Source: Pantoea deleyi (lineage in GTDB: Bacteria > Pseudomonadota > Gammaproteobacteria > Enterobacterales > Enterobacteriaceae). Taken from it: a DNA stretch of 64,000 nt. Location: NCBI RefSeq assembly GCF_022647325.1, contig NZ_CP071405.1, positions 3,162,001-3,226,000 on the forward strand, written 5' to 3'. The position numbers were made by a program, and so were the translations under genes. Positions 31,176 to 41,016 of this stretch are shown piece after piece; positions within the stretch are counted from its first letter, which is position 1, and each line of letters begins with the position of its first letter. Under the pieces are notes generated by a model that was not told where the DNA came from, searched no databases, and saw only the letters and a program-made list of their open reading frames with translations.

Positions 31176-32102
31176 ATGTCATCCTCCTGTATCGGCCGTT
31201 TCGCCCCCTCCCCTTCTGGTGAACTTCACTTTGGCTCGCTGATTGCTGCGCTGGGCAGTTACCTGAGCGCGCGCGCGCAGAATGGCCTCTGGCGGGTGAG
31301 GATTGAAGATATCGATCCACCACGCGAAGTGCCGGGCGCCGCCAGCCGTATCCTGCACCAACTGGAGCAGTATGGCTTAACGTGGGATGGCGAGGTGCTC
31401 TGGCAGTCTCAGCGTCATGATGCCTATCGCGAGGCGCTGGCCTGGCTGCGGACGCATCGGCAGAGCTATTACTGCACCTGTACCCGACGCCGCATCCAGC
31501 AGATCGGTGGCTTCTATGATGGCTACTGCCGTGACCGGCAGCGCGGGCCGGAGAATGCCGCGCTGCGTTTACGCCAGCATGCGCCGGTTCTGGCGTTTGA
31601 GGATCGGCTGCGCGGCCGGACAGCGGCGGAGCGCGCGCTGGCGCAGGAAGATTTTATCATTCATCGCCGGGATGGCCTGTTTGCCTATAATCTGGCGGTC
31701 GTGGTCGACGATCACTTTCAGGGCATCACCGAAGTGGTGCGCGGCGCAGATTTAATCGAACCGACCGTGCGCCAGATTGCGCTCTATCAGCAGTTTGGCT
31801 GGCCGGTGCCCGACTGGATGCATCTGCCGCTGGCGCTGAATCACGATGGCAATAAGTTATCGAAGCAGAATCACGCCCCCGCCCTGCCGGATGGCGATGC
31901 CCGGCCGCTGCTGGTGGCGGCGTTACGCTTCCTCGGGCAGCCGGTTTCCTGCGGATGGCAGGACTTAACGCAGGAGAAACTGCTGTCTGATGCGGTGGCA
32001 CAGTGGAATATCGCTTTGATGCCGCAGGAGAACGCCCTGAAACCGGATGCACAGACAACAGCATTCTCAAACGGTTCTCAACAGGCTATGATTAGCCGCT
32101 GA
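31176..32102 (+). CDS. gluQ: Glutamyl-Q tRNA(Asp) synthetase
   Basis: Truncated glutamyl-tRNA synthetase paralogue that attaches glutamate to queuosine at the wobble base of tRNA-Asp. The 308-residue product has the class I signature [10 protein letters not shown] (HIGH-type) near the N-terminus, the zinc site CTCTRRR...YCRD (about 100-120) and KLSKQ in place of KMSKS, as is normal for this family. The anticodon-binding domain of GluRS is absent. The start at ATG 31176 gives the E. coli length. It follows dksA by 73 bp. Confidence 0.96.
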   Translation: MSSSCIGRFAPSPSGELHFGSLIAALGSYLSARAQNGLWRVRIEDIDPPREVPGAASRILHQLEQYGLTWDGEVLWQSQRHDAYREALAWLRTHRQSYYCTCTRRRIQQIGGFYDGYCRDRQRGPENAALRLRQHAPVLAFEDRLRGRTAAERALAQEDFIIHRRDGLFAYNLAVVVDDHFQGITEVVRGADLIEPTVRQIALYQQFGWPVPDWMHLPLALNHDGNKLSKQNHAPALPDGDARPLLVAALRFLGQPVSCGWQDLTQEKLLSDAVAQWNIALMPQENALKPDAQTTAFSNGSQQAMISR

Positions 32103-32130
32103 TTTTACCTACACCCTTATTGCCACTGTC

Positions 32131-32143
32131 GAGGTGTCCCATT
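32131..32143 (+). promoter_or_regulatory. Ribosome site and AUU start codon of pcnB
   Basis: GAGGTG (32131-32136) precedes ATT (32141-32143) by 4 nt, and this ATT is where homology to PcnB begins ([14 protein letters not shown]). No ATG, GTG or TTG fits: the TTG at 32120 would lie ahead of the ribosome site. E. coli pcnB is known to start at AUU, which limits its expression. Confidence 0.85.
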
Positions 32144-33559
32144 TTTACCCGAGTAGCTAATTTTTGCCGGAAAGTCCTGAAGCGAGATGAAGAGGAAGCC
32201 CCAGCAGAGGTTGAACCAGAGCGTCTTATGACCATCATCCCTCGTGAAAGCCATACCATCTCACGTAAAGACATCAGCGAAAATGCCCTCAAAGTGCTCT
32301 ATCGCCTGAATAAAGCCGGTTATGAAGCCTATCTGGTAGGCGGTGGCGTGCGCGATTTGCTACTGGGGCAAAAACCCAAAGATTTCGACGTCACGACCAA
32401 TGCCACGCCAGAGCAGATGCGCAAGCTGTTCCGCAACTGCCGCCTGGTCGGTCGCCGTTTCCGTCTGGCTCACGTGATGTTTGGCCCGGAGGTGATCGAA
32501 GTCGCCACCTTCCGTGGTCACCATCAGGCGGAAGAGCCCGATGAGGATCGCAACAGTTCGCAGCGTGCCCAGAGCGGGATGCTGCTGCGCGACAACATCT
32601 TCGGCTCTATCGAAGATGACGCCCAGCGCCGCGATCTGACGATCAACAGCCTCTACTACAGCGTGGCCGATTTCACCGTCCGTGACTATGTGGGCGGCAT
32701 CAGCGATCTGGAAGCGGGCATTATCCGTCTGATTGGCGATCCGGAAACCCGCTATCGCGAAGATCCGGTCCGCATGCTGCGCGTCGCGCGCTTCGCCGCT
32801 AAGCTCAACATGAGCATCGCGCCGGAAACCGCCGAGCCAATCCCGCGTCTCGCCTCGCTGCTGCGTGACATTCCGCCTGCTCGCCTGTTTGAAGAGTCGC
32901 TGAAGCTGCTGCAGGCGGGTTACGGCTACAGCACTTATCTCAAACTCTGTGAATATCAGCTGTTCCAGCCGCTGTTCCCGACCCTGGCGCGCAACTTCAC
33001 GGAGAACAGCGACAGCCACATGGAGCGGATGGTCGCGCAGGTGCTGAAGAACACCGATAACCGTATTCATAATGAGATGCGTGTTAACCCGGCGTTCCTG
33101 TTTGCCGCGATGTTCTGGTATCCGCAGCTTGAAGCGGCAGAGCGCATCGCGCAGGAGAGCGGCCTGACCTACTTCGAAGCCTTTGCAATGGCGATGAACG
33201 ACACGCTGGACGAAGCGTGCCGCGCGCTGGCGATTCCGAAGCGTATCACCTCGCTGATCCGCGATATCTGGCTGCTGCAGCTGCGCATGTCGCGTCGTCA
33301 CGGTAAACGCGCCTGGAAGCTGATGGAGCATCCGAAGTTCCGCGCCGCTTACGATCTGCTGGCGCTGCGCGCAGAGGTCGAGAATAACCCGGAACTGCTG
33401 CGCCTGAGCCAGTGGTGGGGCGAGTTCCAGGTGGCGGCTCCGCCCCAGCAGAAAAACATGCTGAATAACCTGGGCGACGATCCGGTGCCACGCAACCGCT
33501 CGCGCCGTCCGCGCCGCCGCTCTTCCGCCCCCCGTCGCGACAACCACAACGTCTCATGA
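32141..33559 (+). CDS. pcnB: Poly(A) polymerase I
   Basis: Adds 3' poly(A) tails that speed RNA decay and control plasmid copy number. The 472-residue protein has the class II nucleotidyltransferase head [10 protein letters not shown] with DFDVTT (catalytic aspartates), RRFRLAHV, the RREDP-like [19 protein letters not shown] neck, and a basic C-terminal tail ([15 protein letters not shown]) for RNA binding. I take the start at ATT 32141, as in E. coli, rather than a TTG at 32120. The stop overlaps the folK ATG by 4 bp. Confidence 0.95.
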   Translation: MFTRVANFCRKVLKRDEEEAPAEVEPERLMTIIPRESHTISRKDISENALKVLYRLNKAGYEAYLVGGGVRDLLLGQKPKDFDVTTNATPEQMRKLFRNCRLVGRRFRLAHVMFGPEVIEVATFRGHHQAEEPDEDRNSSQRAQSGMLLRDNIFGSIEDDAQRRDLTINSLYYSVADFTVRDYVGGISDLEAGIIRLIGDPETRYREDPVRMLRVARFAAKLNMSIAPETAEPIPRLASLLRDIPPARLFEESLKLLQAGYGYSTYLKLCEYQLFQPLFPTLARNFTENSDSHMERMVAQVLKNTDNRIHNEMRVNPAFLFAAMFWYPQLEAAERIAQESGLTYFEAFAMAMNDTLDEACRALAIPKRITSLIRDIWLLQLRMSRRHGKRAWKLMEHPKFRAAYDLLALRAEVENNPELLRLSQWWGEFQVAAPPQQKNMLNNLGDDPVPRNRSRRPRRRSSAPRRDNHNVS

Positions 33560-34041
33560 CACGGGTCTACCTCGCGCTAGGCAGTAATCTGGCCGATCCG
33601 CTGCATCAGGTTGATGCAGCGCTGACCGCACTCGATGCGCTGCCGCAGACGCAGCGCATCGCAACCTCTCCGTTTTATCGCACCCCCCCCTATGGCCCGC
33701 CCGATCAGCCCGATTTTCTCAACGCCGCCGTGGCGCTGGAGACCGATCTCAGCGCAGAGGCGCTGCTGGATCATACCCAGCGCATCGAACATGAGCATGG
33801 CCGGGTACGCAAAGCGGAACGCTGGGGACCGCGCACGCTGGATATCGATGTAATGCTGTTTGGCGAGGCGCTTATCACTACGCCGCGGCTGACTGTGCCG
33901 CATTATGACCTGCTTAACCGCGCCTTTATGCTGGTGCCGCTGCTGGCGATCGCACCGGATGCCTGCCTGCCGGATGGCCGCCCGCTTCGCCCCTTTCTGA
34001 CGGCGCTCGACACCCGCAGCATCGTGCTGTGGCACGGCTGA
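33556..34041 (+). CDS. folK: 2-amino-4-hydroxy-6-hydroxymethyldihydropteridine pyrophosphokinase
   Basis: Transfers pyrophosphate from ATP to the pterin in folate synthesis. The 161-residue HPPK shows the start VYLALGSNL, the ATP/metal motif [15 protein letters not shown] (two Mg-binding aspartates, about residues 94-108) and [13 protein letters not shown]. Length fits E. coli FolK (159). It overlaps pcnB by ATGA and is followed by panB after 83 bp, so the pterin and pantothenate genes are neighbours as in E. coli. Confidence 0.97.
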   Translation: MTRVYLALGSNLADPLHQVDAALTALDALPQTQRIATSPFYRTPPYGPPDQPDFLNAAVALETDLSAEALLDHTQRIEHEHGRVRKAERWGPRTLDIDVMLFGEALITTPRLTVPHYDLLNRAFMLVPLLAIAPDACLPDGRPLRPFLTALDTRSIVLWHG

Positions 34042-34124
34042 CGCGACAAACGCACATCTGTGATTCCGCTCTTTCACGCTATCCAGTAAACTGCGCGCAT
34101 CCGAATTCCTGAGTTGAGAGCGCC

Positions 34125-34919
34125 ATGAAACCTACCACGATTTCACATCTGCGTCAGGCCAGGGCCAGCGGGAAAAAGTTCGCCACGCTGACCGCCTACG
34201 ATTTCAGTTTTGCCCGTCTGTTTGCCGAGGAAGGCATTCAGGTTCTGCTGGTCGGTGATTCGTTAGGGATGACGGTGCAGGGGCATGATTCCACCCTGCC
34301 GGTGACGGTCAGCGACATCGCTTATCACACCGCCGCGGTTCGCCGTGGCGCGCCGCAGGCCCTGCTGCTCGCCGATCTGCCGTTCATGAGTTACGCCACC
34401 CCAGCGCAGACCTTCGACAGCGCCGCGCAGCTGATGCGAGCCGGAGCCAACATGGTGAAGCTGGAAGGCGGCAGCTGGCTGGCGGAAAGCGTGCAGATGC
34501 TGACCGAGCGGGCGGTGCCGGTGTGCGGGCATCTCGGCCTGACGCCGCAGTCGGTGAATATCTTCGGCGGCTATAAAGTACAGGGCCGGGACGACGCAGG
34601 CGCCGAGCAGCTGCTGGCGGATGCACTGGCGCTGGAAGCCGCAGGCGCACAGCTGATGGTGCTGGAGTGCGTTCCGGTCTCCTTGGCGCAGCGCATTACC
34701 GACGCGCTCACCATTCCGGTGATCGGCATCGGGGCCGGTAACGTCACCGACGGGCAGATTCTGGTGATGCATGATGCGCTCGGCGTGACCGGCGGCCATA
34801 TCCCTAAGTTTGCCAAAAATTTCCTGGCGGAGACCGGCGACGTTCGCGCAGCCATTCGCCGCTATATCGCCGACGTCGAGGCCGGAATCTATCCGGCGGC
34901 CGAGCACAGTTTCCAGTAA
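34125..34919 (+). CDS. panB: 3-methyl-2-oxobutanoate hydroxymethyltransferase
   Basis: Adds a hydroxymethyl group from methylene-tetrahydrofolate to alpha-ketoisovalerate, the committed step to pantoate. The 264-residue TIM-barrel protein has the Mg-binding LVGDSLGM (Asp near 45), [24 protein letters not shown] with the catalytic Glu further on (MLECVP) and [15 protein letters not shown]. Length equals E. coli PanB. It is first of panB-panC-panD, 15 bp before panC. Confidence 0.98.
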   Translation: MKPTTISHLRQARASGKKFATLTAYDFSFARLFAEEGIQVLLVGDSLGMTVQGHDSTLPVTVSDIAYHTAAVRRGAPQALLLADLPFMSYATPAQTFDSAAQLMRAGANMVKLEGGSWLAESVQMLTERAVPVCGHLGLTPQSVNIFGGYKVQGRDDAGAEQLLADALALEAAGAQLMVLECVPVSLAQRITDALTIPVIGIGAGNVTDGQILVMHDALGVTGGHIPKFAKNFLAETGDVRAAIRRYIADVEAGIYPAAEHSFQ

Positions 34920-34934
34920 TCCGGGAGAGTCATC

Positions 34935-35789
34935 GTGTTGATCATTGAAACGCTGCTGATGCTGCGCCAGGAAGTCCGTCGCTGGCGTCAGCAGGGTAAA
35001 CGCATTGCGCTGGTGCCGACCATGGGCAATCTGCATGAAGGGCATCTGACGCTGGTGGATGAAGCGCGGGCGCGCGGCGACATCGTCATCGTCTCGATCT
35101 TTGTGAATCCGATGCAGTTCGATCGTGCCGACGATCTGGCGCGCTACCCGCGCACGCTGCAGGAAGATTGCGAAAAGCTGAACCGTCATCAGGTTGACGT
35201 GGTCTTTGCCCCCTCGCCTGCCGAAGTCTATCCGCAGGGCGCGCAGAATCAGACCTTCGTTGAGGTGCCGGTGCTCTCTTCCCTGCTGGAAGGGGCCACC
35301 CGTCCCGGCCATTTCCGCGGCGTCGCCACCATCGTCAGTAAACTCTTTAATCTGGTCCAGCCCGATATTGCCTGTTTCGGCGAAAAGGATTTTCAGCAGC
35401 TGGCTATCATTCGTAAGATGGTGGCCGATATGGGCTTCGACATTGAGATTGTTGGCGTGCCAACCGTACGGGCGAAAGATGGCCTGGCGCTGAGTTCACG
35501 CAACGGCTACCTGACGGCTGAAGAGCGCAGGCTGGCTCCGGTGCTGAGCCAGGTGATGAATCAGATGGCGACGCGGCTGGAGAACGGCGAGCGTCACATC
35601 GAAGAGATCGTCGAGGCGGCCAGTGACGCGCTGCTGGCACAGGGCTTGCGTCCGGATGGCCTGGCGATCTGCGACGCGGAAACGCTGCAGCCGCTGACGG
35701 TGGACAGCCAGCGCGCGGTGGTGCTGATGGCCGCCTGGCTGGGTAATGCCCGCCTGATCGATAATCAAACCGTTGACCTGACGCAGTAA
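34935..35789 (+). CDS. panC: Pantothenate synthetase
   Basis: Condenses pantoate and beta-alanine with ATP to give pantothenate. The 284-residue enzyme carries [15 protein letters not shown] (HIGH-type ATP site, residues 28-42), [18 protein letters not shown] and the KMSKS-like LSSRNGYL. It starts with GTG at 34935, preceded by GGGAGAG; no better ATG exists. It lies between panB and panD; the three make the full pantoate-plus-beta-alanine route. Confidence 0.97.
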   Translation: MLIIETLLMLRQEVRRWRQQGKRIALVPTMGNLHEGHLTLVDEARARGDIVIVSIFVNPMQFDRADDLARYPRTLQEDCEKLNRHQVDVVFAPSPAEVYPQGAQNQTFVEVPVLSSLLEGATRPGHFRGVATIVSKLFNLVQPDIACFGEKDFQQLAIIRKMVADMGFDIEIVGVPTVRAKDGLALSSRNGYLTAEERRLAPVLSQVMNQMATRLENGERHIEEIVEAASDALLAQGLRPDGLAICDAETLQPLTVDSQRAVVLMAAWLGNARLIDNQTVDLTQ

Positions 35790-35836
35790 TTCCCCCTGCG
35801 GCAGGTTATTTTCTTTCTCTGACAAGGTTTCTGGCT

Positions 35837-36217
35837 ATGATTCGCACAGTTCTGCAAGGCAAATTGCACCGCGTCAAGGTGACACAGGCGGACCTCAATT
35901 ATGAAGGTTCCTGCGCTATCGATCAGGATTTCCTGGAGGCTTCCGGCATTCTGCAATATGAAGCGATCGATATTTATAACGTCACCAACGGTCAGCGTTT
36001 TTCTACCTACGCTATCGCGGCTGAACGCGGCTCTAAGATTATTTCGGTCAACGGTGCGGCCGCCCGCTGCGCCTGCGAAGGTGATATTTTAATTATCTGC
36101 TCTTACGTGCAGGTTGACGATGCCGAAGCGCGTCAGTGGCAGCCCAAAGTCGCCTATTTTGAAGGTGATAATCAGATGAAGCGTCTGGCAAAAGCAGTGC
36201 CGGTGCAGATTGCCTGA
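35837..36217 (+). CDS. panD: Aspartate 1-decarboxylase proenzyme
   Basis: Makes beta-alanine from aspartate for PanC. The 126-residue proenzyme self-cleaves between G24 and S25 (NYEG/SCAID) to create the pyruvoyl cofactor. Y58 (FSTYAI) and the NGAAAR loop belong to the active site. E. coli also needs PanZ for maturation; it is not in the window. Here panD follows panC directly by 47 bp on the same strand and closes the pan cluster at a strong terminator. Confidence 0.97.
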   Translation: MIRTVLQGKLHRVKVTQADLNYEGSCAIDQDFLEASGILQYEAIDIYNVTNGQRFSTYAIAAERGSKIISVNGAAARCACEGDILIICSYVQVDDAEARQWQPKVAYFEGDNQMKRLAKAVPVQIA

Positions 36218-36220
36218 TAA

Positions 36221-36254
36221 AAAAAGGCCGGCCCGTTAAACGGCCGGCCTTTTT
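36221..36254. terminator. Symmetrical bidirectional terminator between panD and the acyltransferase gene
   Basis: A 13-base perfect stem (36221-36233 with 36242-36254), AAAAAGGCCGGCC against its complement, loop of 8 nt, with A/T runs on both flanks. It lies between convergent stops and should end both transcripts. Confidence 0.92.
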
Positions 36255-36266
36255 CATGGCGACGGA

Positions 36267-37280
36267 TTACGCCGCCTTGCTCGTCATCGGCTTCGATGAT
36301 TTCTTCATCGTGAAGAGGAAATTAAACCAGCCGCGTTTTCTCATCAGACACAATGTCCACGGCAACGCCAGTGCCACCAGAAACGCCGAAATAAACTTCA
36401 CGTCGTTCACCCAGGCTGACGGGCTTTCAAATTTCACAATCTTACTGAAGAACTGAATCGCCAGATAATGCGACAGGTAAAAGACAATCGAATTCACGCC
36501 AATGTAGTAGACCAGTTCCGACTTCAGCTTCAGCGCAATCCAGACGAACAGCGGCACCGACAGCAGCGCCAGCGGTGACAATAATGCCTGAGCGTGACGA
36601 TCCAGCACAAAGATATTCAGGCAGGAGAGCACGATAAAACTGACCAGCGAAATAAGCAGCGTCGGGCCGTGCTGAACTTTTTCCGCAATATCGACCTGCT
36701 TTCTCACCACGTAATCACCGAGATAGAAGAAAACAAACAGATAGAGCGATTTGTTGATATGGGTATTGTCGAAGCTGGCAAACACCCCCTCCGGGTCAAG
36801 CGCCGGCAGAGCCCAGCTCAGCGCCATGCAGAGGGCAAACACCAGCAGAAACGGCAGATGACGCGCGAAGATAATCACAATAAAGAAAATAAACAGCGAA
36901 TGCAGGAACCAGGTCATATCGCCGCCACCGGTCAGGTGAGAGAGAATAATATTCATCGGTGATTGCGGGGTATTCGCCATCGAGCTGAACAGGATTTTTA
37001 ACCCGCCATAAACCGCGACCCAGACCATGAACGGATAGAGAATACTGCGTACTTTGTTATTAAAAAAAGGACCCAGACCTTTTCTTAATCCGGCATCGAC
37101 AAATAACCCCGAAACAAAGAACATCAGTCCCAGCCTGACCGGTGCCAGCATCTCATTTAACAGGCTGCTGAAGGCGGTAAAATGTCCGGCGTTATTATGT
37201 ACGGCGATAGTACTGTGCAAAAAAATGATTGCGAGAATACTCAATCCCCGCAGATTGTCGATCCACGTTATACGATTCAT
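36267..37280 (-). CDS. Acyltransferase 3 family membrane protein
   Basis: A 337-residue integral membrane protein with about ten hydrophobic helices. It starts MNRITWIDNLRGLSILAIIFLHS, the hallmark of acyltransferase-3 (OafA/YiaH-like) proteins, in which the Arg and His of RG...FLH belong to the active site. Members O-acylate cell-surface sugars or other glycans; the substrate here is unknown. The frame is open to 37343, but AGGATAAG stands just before the ATG at 37280. It replaces genes that I recall between panD and yadH in E. coli (yadD/yadE/yadI). The surrounding DNA is visibly AT-richer than its neighbours, suggesting transfer. Confidence 0.85.
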   Translation of the reverse strand: MNRITWIDNLRGLSILAIIFLHSTIAVHNNAGHFTAFSSLLNEMLAPVRLGLMFFVSGLFVDAGLRKGLGPFFNNKVRSILYPFMVWVAVYGGLKILFSSMANTPQSPMNIILSHLTGGGDMTWFLHSLFIFFIVIIFARHLPFLLVFALCMALSWALPALDPEGVFASFDNTHINKSLYLFVFFYLGDYVVRKQVDIAEKVQHGPTLLISLVSFIVLSCLNIFVLDRHAQALLSPLALLSVPLFVWIALKLKSELVYYIGVNSIVFYLSHYLAIQFFSKIVKFESPSAWVNDVKFISAFLVALALPWTLCLMRKRGWFNFLFTMKKSSKPMTSKAA

Positions 37281-37650
37281 CTTATCCTGCCTTTGATTAA
37301 AAACTGGCCCTGATTCGGAAGCCATTTTTATTATTGAAAACACCCCGGACCCACTCTTTTTTCCCTGAGCGGAGGAATAAGCTTATTCGCATCGTATTCT
37401 GATCACTCGAAATAAAATAAACAACCGCCTGGCGTTAGGGCTAATCTTAAAAAATATTTATCATTTGAGAATCATTAAGATAGCGACACCCCCCTGTGTA
37501 ATATCAGATAAAACTTAGGGTTATTTCACTGACAGCGGGGAGCAAAGCGAGGCAGCGCGTGGCTGCAGAGGAAAAAATAAACAGATGGCCCTGGCGCGGA
37601 GGTGTTTTTTAAGGCCAGTGACAACCGCAACGATTGCTGTTTAAACAGAC
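37281..37650. other. AT-rich gene-free region upstream of the acyltransferase gene
   Basis: No coding frame was recognised. The segment 37380-37500 is markedly AT-rich (runs such as AAAAAATATTTAT) and presumably holds the acyltransferase promoter. I could not settle on one -35/-10 pair. AT-rich tracts of this kind attract H-NS. Confidence 0.5.
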
Positions 37651-37684
37651 AAAAAAAAGGCCACGCGCTTATTGCTGCGTGGCC
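37651..37684 (-). terminator. Intrinsic terminator after yadH
   Basis: Stem GGCCACGC (37659-37666) with GCGTGGCC (37677-37684), 10-nt loop, followed on the minus strand by an eight-T run (37651-37658). It lies 18 nt after the yadH stop. Confidence 0.9.
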
Positions 37685-37702
37685 CCGCTATTTTCGCTGT
37701 CG

Positions 37703-38473
37703 TCAGGTGCGTAATCCGCGACCGCGCTGAATCAGCGCATAGACCAGCCCGTAAAAGACCACAATAAAGGCCACCAGTACTGAGAGAGTAAAGACCAGCG
37801 GCACGTCATTAATGCCGAGAAAACCGTAACGGAATCCGCTAATCATATAAACGATCGGGTTAAGTTTGGAGATCGCCTGCCAGATCGGTGGCAGCAGGCT
37901 CAGCGAGTAGAATACGCCGCCCAGATAGGTCAGCGGGGTCAGCACAAAGGTCGGGATCAGGCTGATATCGTCGAAGGTGCGCGCAAAGACGGCGTTCAGC
38001 AGACCCGCCAGAGAGAACAGAATCGCGGTCAGCAGCAGGGTTACCGCCACCATCGCCCACGAGTGGACATGGAACGGCACAAAGAACAGCGAGATCGCCG
38101 TGACCAGAACGCCCACGCAGACGCCCCGCGCCACGCCGCCGCCGACATAGCCCGCGATGATAATGTGAGTGGGAACCGGTGCGACCAGCAGCTCTTCGAT
38201 ATTGCGCTGGAACTTAGCGCTGAAGAACGAGGATGCCACGTTGGCATAGGCGTTGGTGATGACCGCCATCATGATCAGTCCCGGCACGATGAACTGCATA
38301 TAGCTGAAGCCGTGCATTTCACCGATGCGCGACCCGATCAGGTTGCCAAAGATGATGAAATAGAGCGTCATGGTAATTACCGGCGGCACCAGCGTCTGGA
38401 TCCAGATGCGGGCAAAACGGTTAACCTCTTTGGCCCAGATGCTTTTCAGCGCCACCCAGTAGAGATGTGTCAT
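37703..38473 (-). CDS. yadH: ABC transporter permease YadH
   Basis: A 256-residue ABC-2 type permease with six predicted membrane helices. The central signature FQRNIEELLVAPVPTHIIIAGYVGGG and NPIVYMISGFRYGFLG match E. coli YadH. Its ATG overlaps the yadG stop by 4 bp, so the two form one exporter unit. The substrate is not established; the family includes drug and polysaccharide exporters. Confidence 0.93.
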   Translation of the reverse strand: MTHLYWVALKSIWAKEVNRFARIWIQTLVPPVITMTLYFIIFGNLIGSRIGEMHGFSYMQFIVPGLIMMAVITNAYANVASSFFSAKFQRNIEELLVAPVPTHIIIAGYVGGGVARGVCVGVLVTAISLFFVPFHVHSWAMVAVTLLLTAILFSLAGLLNAVFARTFDDISLIPTFVLTPLTYLGGVFYSLSLLPPIWQAISKLNPIVYMISGFRYGFLGINDVPLVFTLSVLVAFIVVFYGLVYALIQRGRGLRT

Positions 38474-39399
38474 GCTTTAACTCCTGTTTTTCCCTGCGTC
38501 GTCAGACCCACAAACAGCTCTTCCAGACGGTTAGCTTTGTTGCGCATACTCAATACCTGTACGCCCTGCGCACTGAGCTGGCTGAAGACGCTGTTCAGCC
38601 CCTGCTCACGCAGCACTTCCACTTCCAGCGTAGAGGTATCGGTCAGACGATACTGGAACCCCTCCAGCGTCGGCAGCGGACTGCGCGGGGCCAGATCGAG
38701 GATAAAGGTTTCTGATTTGAGCTTGGAGAGCAGCGCTTTCATGGAGGTGTTCTCCACCAGCTCACCGCTCTGGATAATGCCGATGTTGCGGCAGAGCATC
38801 TCCGCCTCTTCCAGATAGTGGGTGGTGAGGATAATCGTCGTGCCTTTGGCGTTGAGATCTTTCAGGAAGACCCACATGGAACGCCGCAGTTCGATATCGA
38901 CCCCGGCAGTCGGCTCATCCAGAATCAGCACCTTCGGCTCATGCATCAGCGCACGGGCGATCATCAGGCGGCGTTTCATCCCGCCGGAGAGCATCCGCGC
39001 ACGTTCACCGCGTTTGCCCCACAGATCGAGCTGCTTCAGGTATTTTTCCGCCCGCTGGTTGGCCTCACGACGCTCGACGCCGTAGTAGCCCGCCTGATTG
39101 ACGACGATCTGCATCACCGTCTCAAACGGGTTGAAGTTAAACTCCTGCGGCACCAGGCCCAGCTGGCGTTTGGCGTTGACCACATCTTTTTCCAGATCGT
39201 AGCCAAACACCCGCACGCTGCCGCCGGTTTTGTTCACCAGCGAACTGATAATGCCGATGGTGGTCGATTTACCGGCGCCGTTTGGCCCCAGCAGCGCATA
39301 AAAGTCACCGGCTTCGACGTTAAGATCGATGCCCTTCAGCGCCTGAACGCCGCCGGCATAGGTCTTGGTCAGCCCGGAAAGTTCCAGTGCATATGTCAT
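38470..39399 (-). CDS. yadG: ABC transporter ATP-binding protein YadG
   Basis: ATPase partner of YadH. The 309-residue protein has Walker [11 protein letters not shown] (about 38-47), Q-loop LVPQEFN, signature LSGGMKRR, Walker [13 protein letters not shown] and switch His in LTTHYLEE. The C-terminal 80 residues form the extra domain common to this DrrA/CcmA-like group. Length is that of E. coli YadG (308). It diverges from can, with 108 bp between the starts. Confidence 0.94.
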   Translation of the reverse strand: MTYALELSGLTKTYAGGVQALKGIDLNVEAGDFYALLGPNGAGKSTTIGIISSLVNKTGGSVRVFGYDLEKDVVNAKRQLGLVPQEFNFNPFETVMQIVVNQAGYYGVERREANQRAEKYLKQLDLWGKRGERARMLSGGMKRRLMIARALMHEPKVLILDEPTAGVDIELRRSMWVFLKDLNAKGTTIILTTHYLEEAEMLCRNIGIIQSGELVENTSMKALLSKLKSETFILDLAPRSPLPTLEGFQYRLTDTSTLEVEVLREQGLNSVFSQLSAQGVQVLSMRNKANRLEELFVGLTTQGKTGVKA

Positions 39400-39507
39400 T
39401 CTGCATCCATACCCTGTTTTGATGGCATTACAATGCCGTTTAAATTTATCAGGCCCTGGCCTATAGTACGCGCGCGCACTCTGCGCAGTAACCGGTCGCT
39501 CAACGCC

Positions 39508-40164
39508 ATGACAGATATCAACACCCTGATCAGTAACAACCGTGAATGGTCAAAATTACTGATTGAAGAAGATCCCGGCTTTTTTGAGCGGCTCGCCCAG
39601 GCACAAAAACCGCGCTTCCTGTGGATTGGCTGCTCGGACAGCCGCGTCCCCGCCGAACGTCTGACCGGACTGGAGCCGGGCGAACTCTTTGTTCACCGCA
39701 ACGTGGCCAATCTGGTGATCCACACCGATCTGAACTGTCTTTCGGTGGTGCAATACGCCATCGAAGTACTGGAAGTGGAACACGTTATTGTGTGCGGCCA
39801 CTACGGCTGCGGCGGCGTGCAGGCGGCGATGGATAACCCGGAGCTGGGCTTAATCGACAACTGGCTGCTGCACATCCGCGACCTCTGGTACAAGCATAGC
39901 GTGTTGCTGGGGGAACTCCCGCCGGATAAGCGCCTGGACAAACTGTGCGAAATCAACGTTATTGAACAAGTCTACAACCTGGGGCACTCAACCGTGCTGC
40001 AGTCGGCCTGGAAACGCGGACAGACTGTCTCCCTGCACGGCTGGGTATACGGTATTCAGGATGGCTGTCTGCGTAACCTTGATGTCACGGCCAACAGCCG
40101 GGAGATCCTCGAACAGCGCTACCGTCACGGCATGGCTAACCTGCAGATGAACAGCGACGCCTGA
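39508..40164 (+). CDS. can: Beta-class carbonic anhydrase Can
   Basis: Interconverts CO2 and bicarbonate, supplying bicarbonate for carboxylases at ambient CO2. The 218-residue protein has zinc ligands C42 and D44 (GCSDSR) and H98 and C101 (GHYGCGG), at the same positions as E. coli Can. The reading frame is open far upstream across yadG, but [16 protein letters not shown] at 39508 is the homologous start. It converges on hpt without an obvious terminator. Confidence 0.97.
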   Translation: MTDINTLISNNREWSKLLIEEDPGFFERLAQAQKPRFLWIGCSDSRVPAERLTGLEPGELFVHRNVANLVIHTDLNCLSVVQYAIEVLEVEHVIVCGHYGCGGVQAAMDNPELGLIDNWLLHIRDLWYKHSVLLGELPPDKRLDKLCEINVIEQVYNLGHSTVLQSAWKRGQTVSLHGWVYGIQDGCLRNLDVTANSREILEQRYRHGMANLQMNSDA

Positions 40165-40245
40165 GTCGAACGCGGCGTAAAGCGCGACATAGCCTACACC
40201 AGGCAATGGCTGCAGGCCTTGGAAGAATGTGCGGTTAAGGCAGTA

Positions 40246-40782
40246 TCAGGATTCCAGCGGGACCACTTTGCCGATGTAAGGCAGGTGGCGATAGTGCTGC
40301 GCATAGTCGATACCGAAGCCGACCACGAACTCGTCAGGAATGGCAAAGCCGACGTACTCGACGCTGACCTCAACTTCACGGCGCTCTGGCTTATCCAGCA
40401 GGGTGCAGATCGCCAGTGATTTTGGCTGACGCAGCTGCAGGATCTCACGCACTTTGCTCAGCGTATTGCCGGAGTCGATGATGTCTTCGACGATCAGCAC
40501 ATCTTTGCCCCGGATATCTTCATCCAGATCTTTCAGGATTTTCACATCGCGCGAGCTGGACATGCCGCTGCCGTAACTGGAAGCGGTCATAAAGTCGACC
40601 TCATGCGGCACGTCGATGGCGCGGCAGAGATCCGCCATGAACATAAAGGAGCCGCGCAGCAGCCCCACCAGTACCATGTCGCTGCCGCTGTCGCGGTAGT
40701 GGTCGTTAATCTCTTTGCCCAGTTCAGCGATGCGCGTGGCGATTGCCTGTTCAGGGATCATCACTTCAACAGTGTGTTTCAT
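40246..40782 (-). CDS. hpt: Hypoxanthine phosphoribosyltransferase
   Basis: Purine salvage enzyme joining hypoxanthine (and guanine) to PRPP. The 178-residue protein has the PRPP loop [14 protein letters not shown] (about residues 94-107) and the flexible-loop [10 protein letters not shown] (about 67-76). The family C-terminus [21 protein letters not shown] is intact. Length is that of E. coli Hpt. It stands opposite can as in E. coli. Confidence 0.97.
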   Translation of the reverse strand: MKHTVEVMIPEQAIATRIAELGKEINDHYRDSGSDMVLVGLLRGSFMFMADLCRAIDVPHEVDFMTASSYGSGMSSSRDVKILKDLDEDIRGKDVLIVEDIIDSGNTLSKVREILQLRQPKSLAICTLLDKPERREVEVSVEYVGFAIPDEFVVGFGIDYAQHYRHLPYIGKVVPLES

Positions 40783-41016
40783 TGCGTTCAGCCCGGTTAC
40801 GTCAGAAAGCCCCGAAGTCTACCACAGACGCCGCCGCGTCGGCGCGGTGACGCCCGAAGCAAACGATTACGTCAAAAAAATTCTCGCCCGTTTTACGCCG
40901 CTGGCCGGATTGCGCATTACCTTAGAACATTCCGGCATTTACCGGCATGATTCGCTGCGTGGTAGCCTTTATCCAACAGATCGTTACCCTACTCGTCCCG
41001 CTGGCCGGAGATTACA

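Noticed and set aside
32120..32140. TTG at 32120 as the start of pcnB
   Set aside because: The ribosome site GAGGTG lies after it, and homology begins at the ATT at 32141.
32360..33547. 395-codon open frame antisense to pcnB
   Set aside because: Shadow of a GC-rich gene: low-complexity His/Gln/Arg-rich translation, no ribosome site, and pcnB on the other strand is fully conserved.
38818..39507. Long N-terminal extension of carbonic anhydrase
   Set aside because: The open frame continues upstream only because it is antisense to yadG; family homology and length begin at 39508.
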